64,000 bases of DNA, taken from Strix aluco (Eukaryota > Chordata > Aves > Strigiformes > Strigidae). Positions 10,859-20,105 of the stretch are shown piece after piece (the first letter of the stretch is position 1; every line of letters begins with the position of its first letter). Position numbers and translations under genes: made by a program. Under the pieces are notes generated by a model. That model was not told the DNA's origin. It ran no database searches and saw only the letters and a list, made by a program, of their open reading frames with translations. The stretch is from positions 137,690,841-137,754,840 of the forward strand of contig NC_133932.1 of NCBI RefSeq assembly GCF_031877795.1, read 5' to 3'.

Positions 10859-13800
10859 ACCTGTGTCCGGGGACAGTGGCCACGGGCAGGTTAGACACAA
10901 CCCTCCTGTTCTGAAGGCCGAGAGAATTTAATGCACAGCCTGGGGCTGGGGCACAGCTCAGGAAAACCAGTCGAATGCTCACAGGTGTTCTTAGAGCAGC
11001 ATCAGAGCAGTCCGTAGACAACCCTGAGTCGTAAAGCCCAGTCTGATCCCCCCCCCTCCTGCCCCGTGGGGATGCTTGCCCCTGCCCATGGCCTCAGCGA
11101 GTTTCGAGTTTCGGGGGCCGCGCTGGTGCTTTACACCTTCTCCCGAGGCTGGAGCTGCTTCGCGCCGGGGGGTGTCTCCATGGGCAGGGGCTGGGTGGCC
11201 AGTGTCCCCCCCCCGCTGTGCTGCGTGGGGCTGGGAAGAGCAGGTCTGTCCCACAGCGCTCCGCGGGCAGAGGGAGACGAAGAAACAGGGTGGGGGAGAG
11301 ACCTGGAGATGGGTGGGAGCGGAGCAGCACTGGATGGGGATGGCTGTGGGGCTGGCGGGGCTCTGCTCGCTGCCCCCCGCCCCTGTTCCGGGGGGCACAG
11401 AGCCCCGTCCCTTGCTGGGTCTCCGTGGGTGCTGCAGGGTCGCCCCGTCCTTGCGGGGCAGCGCAGAGCCCAGGCAGGATCGGCGGCAGGTTGGAGCCGT
11501 CCTCTGCCACCGCCTGCCTGCCTGTCCCTGGGCATGTCCCCCAGCCTTCGCACCCCGCCACAGCTGCTGCGCCCGCGCACGGCCCAGGGCGGGGGGAACC
11601 AAACCAAAATGACCATTAGTGTGTTCGAAAGCTGCTGGACAAAGAGGACCCCGGTGTCCCAGCCAGGAGCAGGGGCTGCATGTGCCTGGGGAAGGCGGCG
11701 CAGCCCCCCCGCCCACCCGGGTGGCCGCGGCCGGTGGTTTCGGCACTGGACATGGCACAGCGTCGGCAGCTGCGGCACCGGGGGGGTGACGGGGGGTGAC
11801 AGTGCAGGGAAGGGGTAGAATGGTTGGTGGCAGTGCAGGGAGGGGACAGCGCAGGGAGGTGACAGTGCAGGGAGGGGGTGGCAGTGCAGGGGGGTGACAG
11901 TGCAGGGAGGGGACAGTGCGGGGAGGGGGTGGCAGTGCAGGAGGTGGCAGGGGGTGGTGGCAGTGCAGGAGGTTGATGGCAGTGCAGGGAGGTGACAGTG
12001 CGGGGGGGGTGACAGTGCGGGGAGGGGGTGACAGTGCAGGGGGGTGACAGTGCAGGGGGTGGCAGTGCAGGGAGGTGACAGAGCAGGGAGGGGGTGACAG
12101 TGCTGCCTTCTGGCCAGGAGGGGCCCCCGCGCTCCACGCCTGGCGCCGTGCCCGCTGCCATCGCCATGTCCCCGGGGCTGCCCAGCGCAGGGGGGCGGGG
12201 GGGTGCAGACACGGTCATTCATTTTTCGGTCGCCTCCCGGACAGCCCGGCAGTGCCGGCAGCAGCGCGGTCGGGGCGGGCAGGGACCCCCCCGGCAGAGC
12301 CACCGGCAGCCTGGGAGGGCCACGGCTTCCCAGAGAGGTGCTGGCGATGTGCGGGGCACCCCCGGCACACGCACCCCTCTGCACCCAAACCTGCACCCAC
12401 GGCCCTCGCTGGCCCCCCCGGGGCACGGCTGGGGGGGGGTGGACACCCCCCTTCTGGCTGCCCCGGGGACGGGGGACACGGAAGGGGGGGAATCTGCCCT
12501 AGGAACCCCACGGCGGGGCTGGGGAGGGCGGGGTGGCCAGGGCGGACCCCTGCCCCTCTCAAGAGGGACCAGCACGGCGGGGGGGGGGGGGGGGGACGAC
12601 GACCTGTGACAGTGTCACTCCCTGCAATCCGCCATCCGGGCACCAGCCCAGCAGCCGTCGGGGGGGGTGTGTGCAGGACTCTGGGGGGGCCGTCCGTGAC
12701 CCAGAGGACACAGAGCATCTCTTGCACTGCCCGCTGCCAAAGGGGTTCACCAGTGACCCCCCCAGTCCTGGCCTGGCAGCAGCCCCTGGGCCTGCACGGC
12801 GCTGGTGGGCTCAGTGCAACAGTGTCACGGATGGAAATATTAACTCGGTAATGATTTGGCAGCAAATCAATATTCATTAATGACCAGCGGCACTTAATCA
12901 TTAGCCAATTTAAGAATTTACAGAATAATCCAGCAAAATGATGATTAAAACGGCAACTTATCTACAGACTCAAAAATGACAAGATTAACACTAACTTACT
13001 ATAAAGTATCCACAATCGGTATGTATGTATATTTATAATGTATATTCATAATGTATATGCATATTCATAAACACATCTGCTCATACAACACACAGACAGA
13101 CAAAATTATTTGGATCCAGTGAAACGTGGATGTGCCCACACTCGTAAAAAATAACTGTGTCTACCCAAACACATCGGTAGGGGGAGAGGTGGATGCAAGA
13201 GAAGCCGGCTCGAAGTTACAATTTCCCTCTTCTCGAGTTTAGAGGGAATATTCACAGCGCATCGGCCTTCCTCAGCGGGGGATAATTGAGACTCGAGGGG
13301 ATCGACTTCGCCCTGGGCTCCCGTCGGCTCCATCAGCGGACGGTGCCTCGAGGGGTTGATACCCGAGAGGGTCCCAGCCCAGGGGAGATGCTGGTCAGGG
13401 GCATCTTTAGTCCTGTTTAGCTGGGCTCGATGGCCGTGTTAGGTGATGGAAAATGCAACACTTTATTTTAAAGGAGAGCTCAAAGGGTCTCGCTTAGGGC
13501 CACTGTTTATACTGCCCAAGATAATTGATTTCTATCAGGTACTTTTCCACTCCAGCCCAATATTTCGAGTGATGAAATATTCTGGTGTTTTTCACCAGTT
13601 GCACAGCCCCAGAACTCGCTGGACGTGCGGGTCTGTTATCCCCGTCCCTTGGCCACGTCCCAGGCCCAGATGTACCCGGCTGCCAGGGGGTGACGGACTG
13701 TTATAACCCTCCCCAGCCATCGCGGGAGCAGGAGCCGGTCACGCCAAGGAGGGGCTTAATGCTCTGGTCCCCTGCATTCACAGTTCAGACCGCCCTGGCC

Positions 13801-13886
13801 TGGTGTGTGGCCCAGGAGGGGGGGGTTGGAGTCACACCAAGCACCCAGCAGCCCAGCAAGGGGCCAGGGAGGGGAATTGCACCAGA
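10859..13886. other. GC-rich gene-free stretch
   Basis: Very GC-rich from about 10,990 to 12,820, with long open frames on both strands that look like composition artefacts: they overlap each other, contain repeat peptides and show no domain. It holds a minisatellite (11,780-12,105) and a G17 run at 12,579-12,595. From about 12,830 to 13,110 it switches sharply to AT-rich DNA with TATGTATATTCATAATG-like short repeats. No gene recognised. Confidence 0.45.
11780..12105. repeat. GC-rich minisatellite (GTGACAGTGCAGGGAGGG-like)
   Basis: About 325 bp of imperfect repeats built from GTGACAGTGCAGGG and GGCAGTGCAGG-like units, 17-18 bp with variable insertions. On the minus strand it gives long Leu-Pro-Ala-Leu-Ser-Pro-Pro/Cys-His frames that should not be taken for genes. 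Confidence 0.85.
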
Positions 13887-14431
13887 GTCCCAGAATGATC
13901 TCAGTTGGAAAAGCCCTTGAAGCTCCTCCAGTCCAACCATGAACCTCACCCTGACCGTTCCCAACTCCACCAGATCCCTCAGCGCTGGGTCAGCCCGACT
14001 CTTCAACCCCTCCAGGGATGGGGACTCTCCCCCTGCCCTGGGCAGCCCATTCCAACGCCCAACAACCCCTTCTGCAAAGAAATCCTTCCGAAGAGCCAGT
14101 CTGACCCTGCCCTGGCGCAGCTTGAGGCCATTCCCTCTTGGCCTGCCGCTGGTTCCTTGGCTCAAGAGACTTCTCCCCCCTCTCTGCACCCTCCTCTCAG
14201 GGAGTAGGAGAGGGCCAGGAGGTCTCCCCTCAGCCTCCTCTTCTCCACACTAAACCCCCCCAGTTCCCTCAGCCGCTCCCCATCACACCTGTGCTCCAGA
14301 CCCTGCACCAGCTCCGTTGCCCTTCTCTGGACACGCTCGAGTCATTCAATGGCCTTTTTGGAGTGAGGGGCCCAAAACTGAACCCAGGAATCGAGGGGCG
14401 GCCTCACCAGTGCCGAGTCCAGGGGCACCCC
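13887..14431 (-). mobile_element. CR1 LINE 3' end, second subtype
   Basis: Reversed CR1 tail beginning CCCAGAATGATCTCAGTTGG on the plus strand. It is longer than the neighbouring copies, extending through GAGTGAGGGGCCCAAAACTG to about 14,430, where similarity to CR1 fades. On the minus strand it carries the ORF2 C-terminal scrap with frame breaks. Confidence 0.9.
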
Positions 14432-17124
14432 CACAGATGGGGCAATTTGGGGATGGCCACCGGCAAACTGCCCCGTGTGAGCCACGCCAGGGGCTCAGCC
14501 CCACAGCTCCCCGCAGCCCTGCGGGGCCTTTCTTAGGCTCAGCCCATCCTCTGGTCTCACCCCTCTGCTCCCTGCCCAGGATCAGATACTCTGGGGGTAC
14601 CCAGGACACCTCCTCCCAGGGTGTCAGGCTCTGGGGTTGTGCCCACAAAGGGGGATGCAGGAGAGTGTGTGTGTGGGGTTCCAATCCAGACTCTCCCCGA
14701 CCTGTCCCATTGGCCACCCCTTGCCTGCTGTGGCTGGTCCCAGTACTCCAGCTGGGGCGGGAGCAGGAGGGAGCAGTGGCCAAGGGACCTGTCACCGACC
14801 GTTCAGTCCCTGCTGCCTCCTTGATGGCCCTGAGGAAATCCCCCCCCCAGGTGGTTCTGCTCTGCTGGGCCCCCCCAGCCCCAGCCCAGCAAACCCCTGG
14901 TGGCACTGGGGTTTTGGGAGGTGTGAGCTGAAGGCCTTGTTGGGGACCTGGGTTCAGAGGCGCACCAAGAGCTGCCCCATGCCCCGGGCAGCCAGGAGAG
15001 CCTCGAGGCTGTCCGCGAGGCTGTCCTCGAGGCTGTCCGCGAGGCTGTCCCCAAGGCTGTCCCCAAGGCCATCCCCAAGGCCGTCCCCAAGGCCGTCCCC
15101 AAGACCACCCCCAAGGCTGTCCCCAAGGCTGTCCCCAAGTCCATCCCCAAGGCTGTCCCCAAGGCTGTCCCCAAGGCTGTCCCCCTCGCAGCCCCGTGTG
15201 GCCTGGCCTGGGTCAGACACTCCTTGCACCCCCCCCCCAGCGCTGCCCCAAGTTGCACATGGCTGGCACGCCTGCAGGCCACAAGCACCCCCAAAATGGG
15301 GCCAGTGGGGACAGAGATCAGGACACCCCCAGCATTTTGTGCTGGGGTGGCCTTGGGCAGCGGAGGCGAGAGCACAGCTTGGCCCTGGCTTGGGAAGAGC
15401 TGCTCCTGGGCTCGGGAGCCCCCAGCACCCCCCAGATGGGGTATTTGTGAGGGGCAGCACTGGGCTGGCAGCGAGCTGAGCACTCCTGGCCCAGGGACAG
15501 GCTGGATCCTGCCCACAGAAAGTCCTGGGGCAGAGACCCTGGGCTGGTGACACGAGCCACATCTCTTCTGAGCCACGGTGACAGGAGGCAGGACAGGCCC
15601 TCCCGGGTGTCGCGGACCCTCTGCCTTGTTTCCTTCCCTGGGCTTTCGAAAAGATAGTTAAAAGCAATAGAACTTTGTTTATTACTTTTTTCCATCAGGC
15701 TCCCTTCCTGGGAGTAGTCCAATTAGTGCTAACGAGATGGATGGTAATTGCAGCCCTGGCCCGGGGAGGATTGATTGCTGGTGGCCCCTGGCCCCCCCTG
15801 GGCTCACTGCCGCGGGGACAATTAGCAGGTTTGCAGCCGATGATGCTTCGCAGGGGCTTCTGCTGGGGCTGGTGGCACTGGCGGGCGGGGGGACACACTG
15901 TCCCTGCATCCCCTCGGTCATCGCACAGTGGGGAGAGACGTGGCTGGAGGAGCCTGGTCCTTCCTTCCAAACACCCCCCCCCCCCCAAGTAATGTGCCCC
16001 TTTTCAGCCCCTCCCCAGCCCTGCACAGGGGCACTGGTGGCACTGGGACCCCTCTGTCCCTTCGGCTGTCTGTCCCCTCTGCAGTGGGGGGGTTGTTTGT
16101 GCCTCGCTGTCCCCTGGTGCCTGCTATTGCCAGGCAGGGACTCTCCTGGGGTGTCCCGTGGGGACCCTCAAGCTCCCTCCTGGTGCTGGGGGGGTTTATT
16201 CCCACACCTCACACTCGAGGGCACTCTCCGGGGGCAGCTGCTTGGCACCAGGAACAGCAGCCAAGTGCAAACTTTTCAGAGGTCTGTAAAAATCAGAGCT
16301 GCCGTCTCCCAAACCCAGCCCCGGGGCCAGGACATTTTTAGGGGCTGAAAATGCCGCAATAAAGTGAGAAAACCTGTTCCAGGGGCGCCTCCAGCACCCG
16401 CCGCTGGGAGGTTGAGTCTGGGTGGTGTGTGCAAAAGGGACCTTTAGAGTTGCAGATCCCAAGCAGGGTTCCTGTAAGGAAGAGCTGCTGAGCGTGTGAA
16501 TTTACCCGGGATTAAAATAGACATTAATTCTGTGAGCGACCTGGGGCATGGGCTCTGCCACGGCGGTTTGGGGGTGCCAGCCTCGCACCCAAAGGCTTTG
16601 CAACTCTGAAACCAGCTCTGGAGGGAGCAGAGACACCCCCACACGTGGCCGGGGCTGGCTATCGCCCCCCAAACCTGCCAGCCCTTGCAGGGGCCCGTGG
16701 CCAGCGCAGGTCTCTGTGCCCCGCCCCCCCCCCCCCCGCCCATCTCAGAACAGCCCTCCTGCCCAGCACTCACAGGGTTAAACTGTTGTTTGCTTTGGAC
16801 ACTTCACCCCAAGGAGAGATTAAAAATTAGCAAGTGAGCTCTGGTTAATAGCTGGAAGTGTCCTGAGGCTAATTACTGAGCAGCCATCTCTTGCCTTGTG
16901 GCTACCTTGCAGGTAAACAAGGGCTGGTGCCTCTTTCCTTGAGGCTCCGAGGTGAGAAACCCGGGTCTGGGGGGGCTGCCCCCGGGTCAAACACACACTG
17001 GGAGCTGCTGGGTGACAGGGACCCCCCCAGCCCCCACTATCACAGCCCTGTGCACCCCATCCGCAGCGTTTGGCTGGGCCAGGCTGCTGTCCTGGGAGCA
17101 ACAAGGTGGCCTTTGCCACCACTA
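14432..17124. other. GC-rich gene-free stretch
   Basis: GC-rich DNA with a 12-bp minisatellite (15,001-15,184) and C-rich runs near 15,968-15,986 and 16,724-16,739. Long overlapping frames occur on both strands but show no known domain or plausible exon structure. Confidence 0.45.
15001..15184. repeat. 12-bp minisatellite, about 15 copies
   Basis: The unit is GGCTGTCCCCAA, with variants GGCTGTCCGCGA, GGCCATCCCCAA and GGCCGTCCCCAA. Because the unit is a multiple of three it stays open in every frame, giving Gly-Asp-Ser-Leu repeats on the minus strand and Pro-Arg-Leu-Ser repeats on the plus strand. The first four or five units are of the CGCGA/CTCGA type and the rest CCCAA, so the array has two blocks. 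Confidence 0.93.
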
Positions 17125-17125
17125 T

Positions 17126-17406
17126 TGTCCCTCAAACAGGGCTCGTCCCCGCTGTGCAAGAGCCAATCGCACACCCAGAGCTGAAATACCAGTTTTATTC
17201 CATAGTTGTGCAAAGAGGGGTGCGGAGGGGGGGGAATCCACCAAGCCAGCGCCCCACACAGAGGAACTACAGCCTATTTAGCCTGTTACACGATTAGGAA
17301 AAACCTGTCTAAGTTTACACTCCTTGGTCCATAATTACCACCCCACTTGCTATTGGTTAATTCTATTTAAATTAGCCATGCTTGCTGGGTAAATTAGCTC
17401 CTTGCA
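17126..17406 (-). mobile_element. LTR-like element, 281 bp (copy B)
   Basis: Nearly identical to the LTR-like segment at 9,813-10,093, with the same TG...CA ends, CCAAT box and AATAAA signal on the minus strand. The flanks show no target duplication (ACTAT on the left, GGTGT on the right). Confidence 0.65.
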
Positions 17407-17451
17407 GGTGTTTTTTTGGTCTGGAATTGAGTCAGTGGTCATGATTTCGAA

Positions 17452-17934
17452 TTGAATGACTTGAGCGTGTCCAGAGAAGGGCAACGGAGCTGGTGCAGGG
17501 TCTGGAGCACAGGTGTGATGGGGAGCGGCTGAGGGAACTGGGGGGGTTTAGTGTGGAGAAGAGGAGGCTGAGGGGAGACCTCCTGGCCCTCTCCAACTCC
17601 CTGAAAGGAGGGTGCGGGGAGGGGGGATGAGTCTCTTGAGCCAAGGAACCAGCGCCAGGCCAAGAGGGAATGGCCTCAAGCTGCGCCAGGGCAGGGTCAG
17701 ACTGGCTCTTCGGAAGGATTTCTTTGCAGAAGGGGTTGTTGGGCGTTGGAATGGGCTGCCCAGGGCAGGGGGGGAGTCCCCATCCCTGGAGGGGTTGAAG
17801 AGTCGGGCTGACCCAGCGCTGAGGGATCTGGTGGAGTTGGGAACGGTCAGGGTGAGGTTCATGGTTGGACTGGAGGAGCTTCAAGGGCTTTTCCAACCCA
17901 GATCATTCTGGGATTCTGTGATTCTGATCTCCCA
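17452..17934 (+). mobile_element. CR1 LINE 3' end within duplicated block B
   Basis: CR1 tail of the second subtype, ending GGGATTCTGTGATTCT. It has the same 5' truncation point as the copy at 10,157, as expected if both descend from one insertion. Confidence 0.92.
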
Positions 17935-18158
17935 CCACCACCTTTACTTCTCCCCCAGTTCCCACAGGTTTTTGCTGCCTTCCTGCTTCTCAGGCAGTCA
18001 CCCAGCCTCTGGCACCTCTGGGGCAGGACGCTCCCCTCTCTCTTATGAGCCCTGTGTCACCTCTGCGCTGGGGAGGGCATTAGCAAGGCCTGGATCCTAC
18101 GGGCTGACACAGTGGAGCTGCTGATTCCTGGTGCTTGTGCTGGACGAGAAACATTTGT

Positions 18159-19043
18159 GCGGGTACAAGGCTCCACCGGTGAGGGGCTCAATCCAGCCCA
18201 ACCCTTGGGCACCCCCTTGCACTGAGCCACCCACGTGAGCACGGAGCCAAGCGTCTGAACTTTTGAGATTTTAACTTTTATTTGTGGAAACATCATCCTG
18301 GAGATGTTTTTGATGCAGAGAGCAGGAAGCAGAGACAGAAAAGATGGCATTTAATTTTCACTCCTTTCCTCTCTCCGAGTCCCCCTGTCTGAAGTCATGC
18401 ACTGAGCTCTGGCAGTGTTTAACGAAGGCAGGAGCAGCTCTTGGGGCACTGATGGCAGGAGCGAGATGCTCAGCAGGTTGCTGGTCTAAGGCTCTCTGGT
18501 GGTGGATTGCCTCCTTGCCAAGCCACCCACTCGAGTGCTAAACACCTTCCTAGTTGACTTTTTTTTTTTCCAACATGTCTAACCTAGACGTTCATAGCCA
18601 AGATCAACATGCAAGTTTGCCAGCAGATGTGTGTCAGTGGGACTCTGATGGTTTATGTTGGTTTTGAGAGAGGTTTGGACGCTCTATAAAGGGAGGAAGG
18701 AAGGAAGCAAAGATGGATGCATCACATTTTAGAGGAAACATTTTCTTTTCCTTACTCCTTGGCCGCACTCTCTCCTAAGTAGGTGATAAATCTGCATTCA
18801 CTCTTTGCAGAACTATGAAGTAACTCTTTTTCCTAGAGTGGTCTGTGATCATTCCTGGCACCATAGGTTATGTGGGGAATAGGAAACAGCTTTCACTTTA
18901 GATTTCTGAGTGATTTTCTGAGGTTGGTGTATGCAGCAGCAATTGCTTCTATGCAAATAAACCATGTCAGCCTTAGACATCTGGTCTAGTTTCCCTTTCT
19001 AGTTGCTGAGAGATGGACATTTCTGGGGGATAATTCACTGCAC
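18159..19043. other. Intergenic, downstream of the first OR gene
   Basis: The composition changes here from GC-rich to average. A T9 run lies at about 18,560-18,569 and a GGAAGGAAGGAAG stretch near 18,690. Nothing coding was recognised. Confidence 0.5.
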
Positions 19044-20084
19044 TTAACTTCGCACCGATTCTAGGATGGGATAAATTATTATCTGGTGGTGCCTCCTTCT
19101 CTCAGCATCTGACCTGTCTTCATCAGCTTGTGAGATACTGAGTCCCGCCAACTGTCCCAGCATTTTGAAGATCCCTTCCTGGATCTGCTTCATCTTCATG
19201 CCATAAATGAGGGGGTTGAGCATGGGAGGCACCGTCAAATAGAAATCAGCCACCAGGACTTGGACGTGGGGTGCCAAGCCAAAAGAGAACATCTGCAGGT
19301 ACATGGAGAGCAGGCCACCTATGTAAAACAGCAGGATGATGGAAACGTGGGACCCGCAGGTCCTGAGGGCCTTAAGACGAGCCTTTGGGGATGGCAGCCT
19401 CATCACAGACCTGAGGATCATACCATAGGAGAGGGTGATGAAGACAGAGTCTGTCCCCACCAATAGTGTTGCCACAGTGAGGCTGTAGAGATCGCTGGCA
19501 GCCGGGTCGGCACAGGCCAGCTCCACCACGGCCATGTGCTCGCAGTAGGAGTGAGGGATGACTCTGGTTTTGCAGTAGGGTAAGCTGGTGAGGAGGCACA
19601 TTAAAGGCATCATGACACCAGCTCCCCTGGCCAGGGACAGCAGCCCTATCTGGATGGTCCGGGAGCTTGTTAGGATGGTGGTGTATCTCAGGGGTTTGCA
19701 GATGGCTATATACCGGTCGAAGGACATTGCCAGGAGCACCCCTGACTCCACTGCAGTGAATGTGTGGATGAAGAACATCTGGATGAAGCAGGCCTCAAAA
19801 CCAATCTCCCTTGAATCCAACCAGAATATACTCAGCATTTTGGGAACTACAGCAGTTGAGAAGATGAGGTCGATGACAGCCAACATGGAAATGAAATAGT
19901 ACATAGGCTCGTGGAGGCTTTTTTCCAGTCTCACAGCAAGAAGGACCATGCTATTTCCCAGCAAACTCATGATGTATGTAAAGCAGAATGGGATGGAAAT
20001 CCACATGTGGAGAGCTTCCAGGCCAGGGATGCCCATCAGGAGAAAAGGAGAAGAGTTGGTGTTGGATCGGTTGGCGGCTGACAT
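19044..20084 (-). CDS. Olfactory receptor, class I, OR52-like (gene 1)
   Basis: Seven-helix odorant receptor, expected to signal through G-olf in olfactory neurons. The 346-residue product (from the second Met) opens with two glycosylation sites (N5, N10), then the class I words GIPGLE (18-23), GN in helix 1 (43-44), PMYYF (60-64), C99 paired with the second-loop cysteines (SYCEHM, C181), DRY 123-125, SY at 219-220, and NPLIY at 290-294. Oddities: the helix-6 box reads KALRTCGSH instead of KAFSTCGSH, IGG replaces IPG at 255-257, the helix-7 exit is GMKMKQ rather than GxxTKQ, and about 35 charged residues follow the usual end. A start 7 codons upstream (20,105) is also possible. A splice acceptor (TTTCTGTCACTGTTCCAG) ends at about 20,118, just upstream of both. 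SYCEH with VVELACAD points to OR52 rather than OR51. The frame is fully open. Confidence 0.93.
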   Translation of the reverse strand: MSAANRSNTNSSPFLLMGIPGLEALHMWISIPFCFTYIMSLLGNSMVLLAVRLEKSLHEPMYYFISMLAVIDLIFSTAVVPKMLSIFWLDSREIGFEACFIQMFFIHTFTAVESGVLLAMSFDRYIAICKPLRYTTILTSSRTIQIGLLSLARGAGVMMPLMCLLTSLPYCKTRVIPHSYCEHMAVVELACADPAASDLYSLTVATLLVGTDSVFITLSYGMILRSVMRLPSPKARLKALRTCGSHVSIILLFYIGGLLSMYLQMFSFGLAPHVQVLVADFYLTVPPMLNPLIYGMKMKQIQEGIFKMLGQLAGLSISQADEDRSDAERRRHHQIIIYPILESVRS

Positions 20085-20105
20085 GGCACGGGTGGGCCAA
20101 GCCAC

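Larger units (their letters stand above)
17125..18158 (+). repeat. 1.04-kb duplicated block, copy B
   Basis: Second copy of the block at 9,812-10,858, in the same orientation and about 7.3 kb downstream: LTR-like segment, short variable spacer, CR1 tail, then the 230-bp repeat ending GAGAAACATTTGT. Beyond both borders the two loci share nothing. A simple segmental duplication, or two insertions of one composite element, would both explain it. Confidence 0.9.

Noticed and set aside
11131-12426. 431-codon minus-strand frame rich in Cys, His, Pro and Leu
   Set aside because: It runs through a GC-rich minisatellite, overlaps equally long frames on the other strand and has no domain.
14637-15667. 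Frames of 237-280 codons around the 12-bp repeat
   Set aside because: Open because the unit is a multiple of three; flanks show no domain or exon borders.
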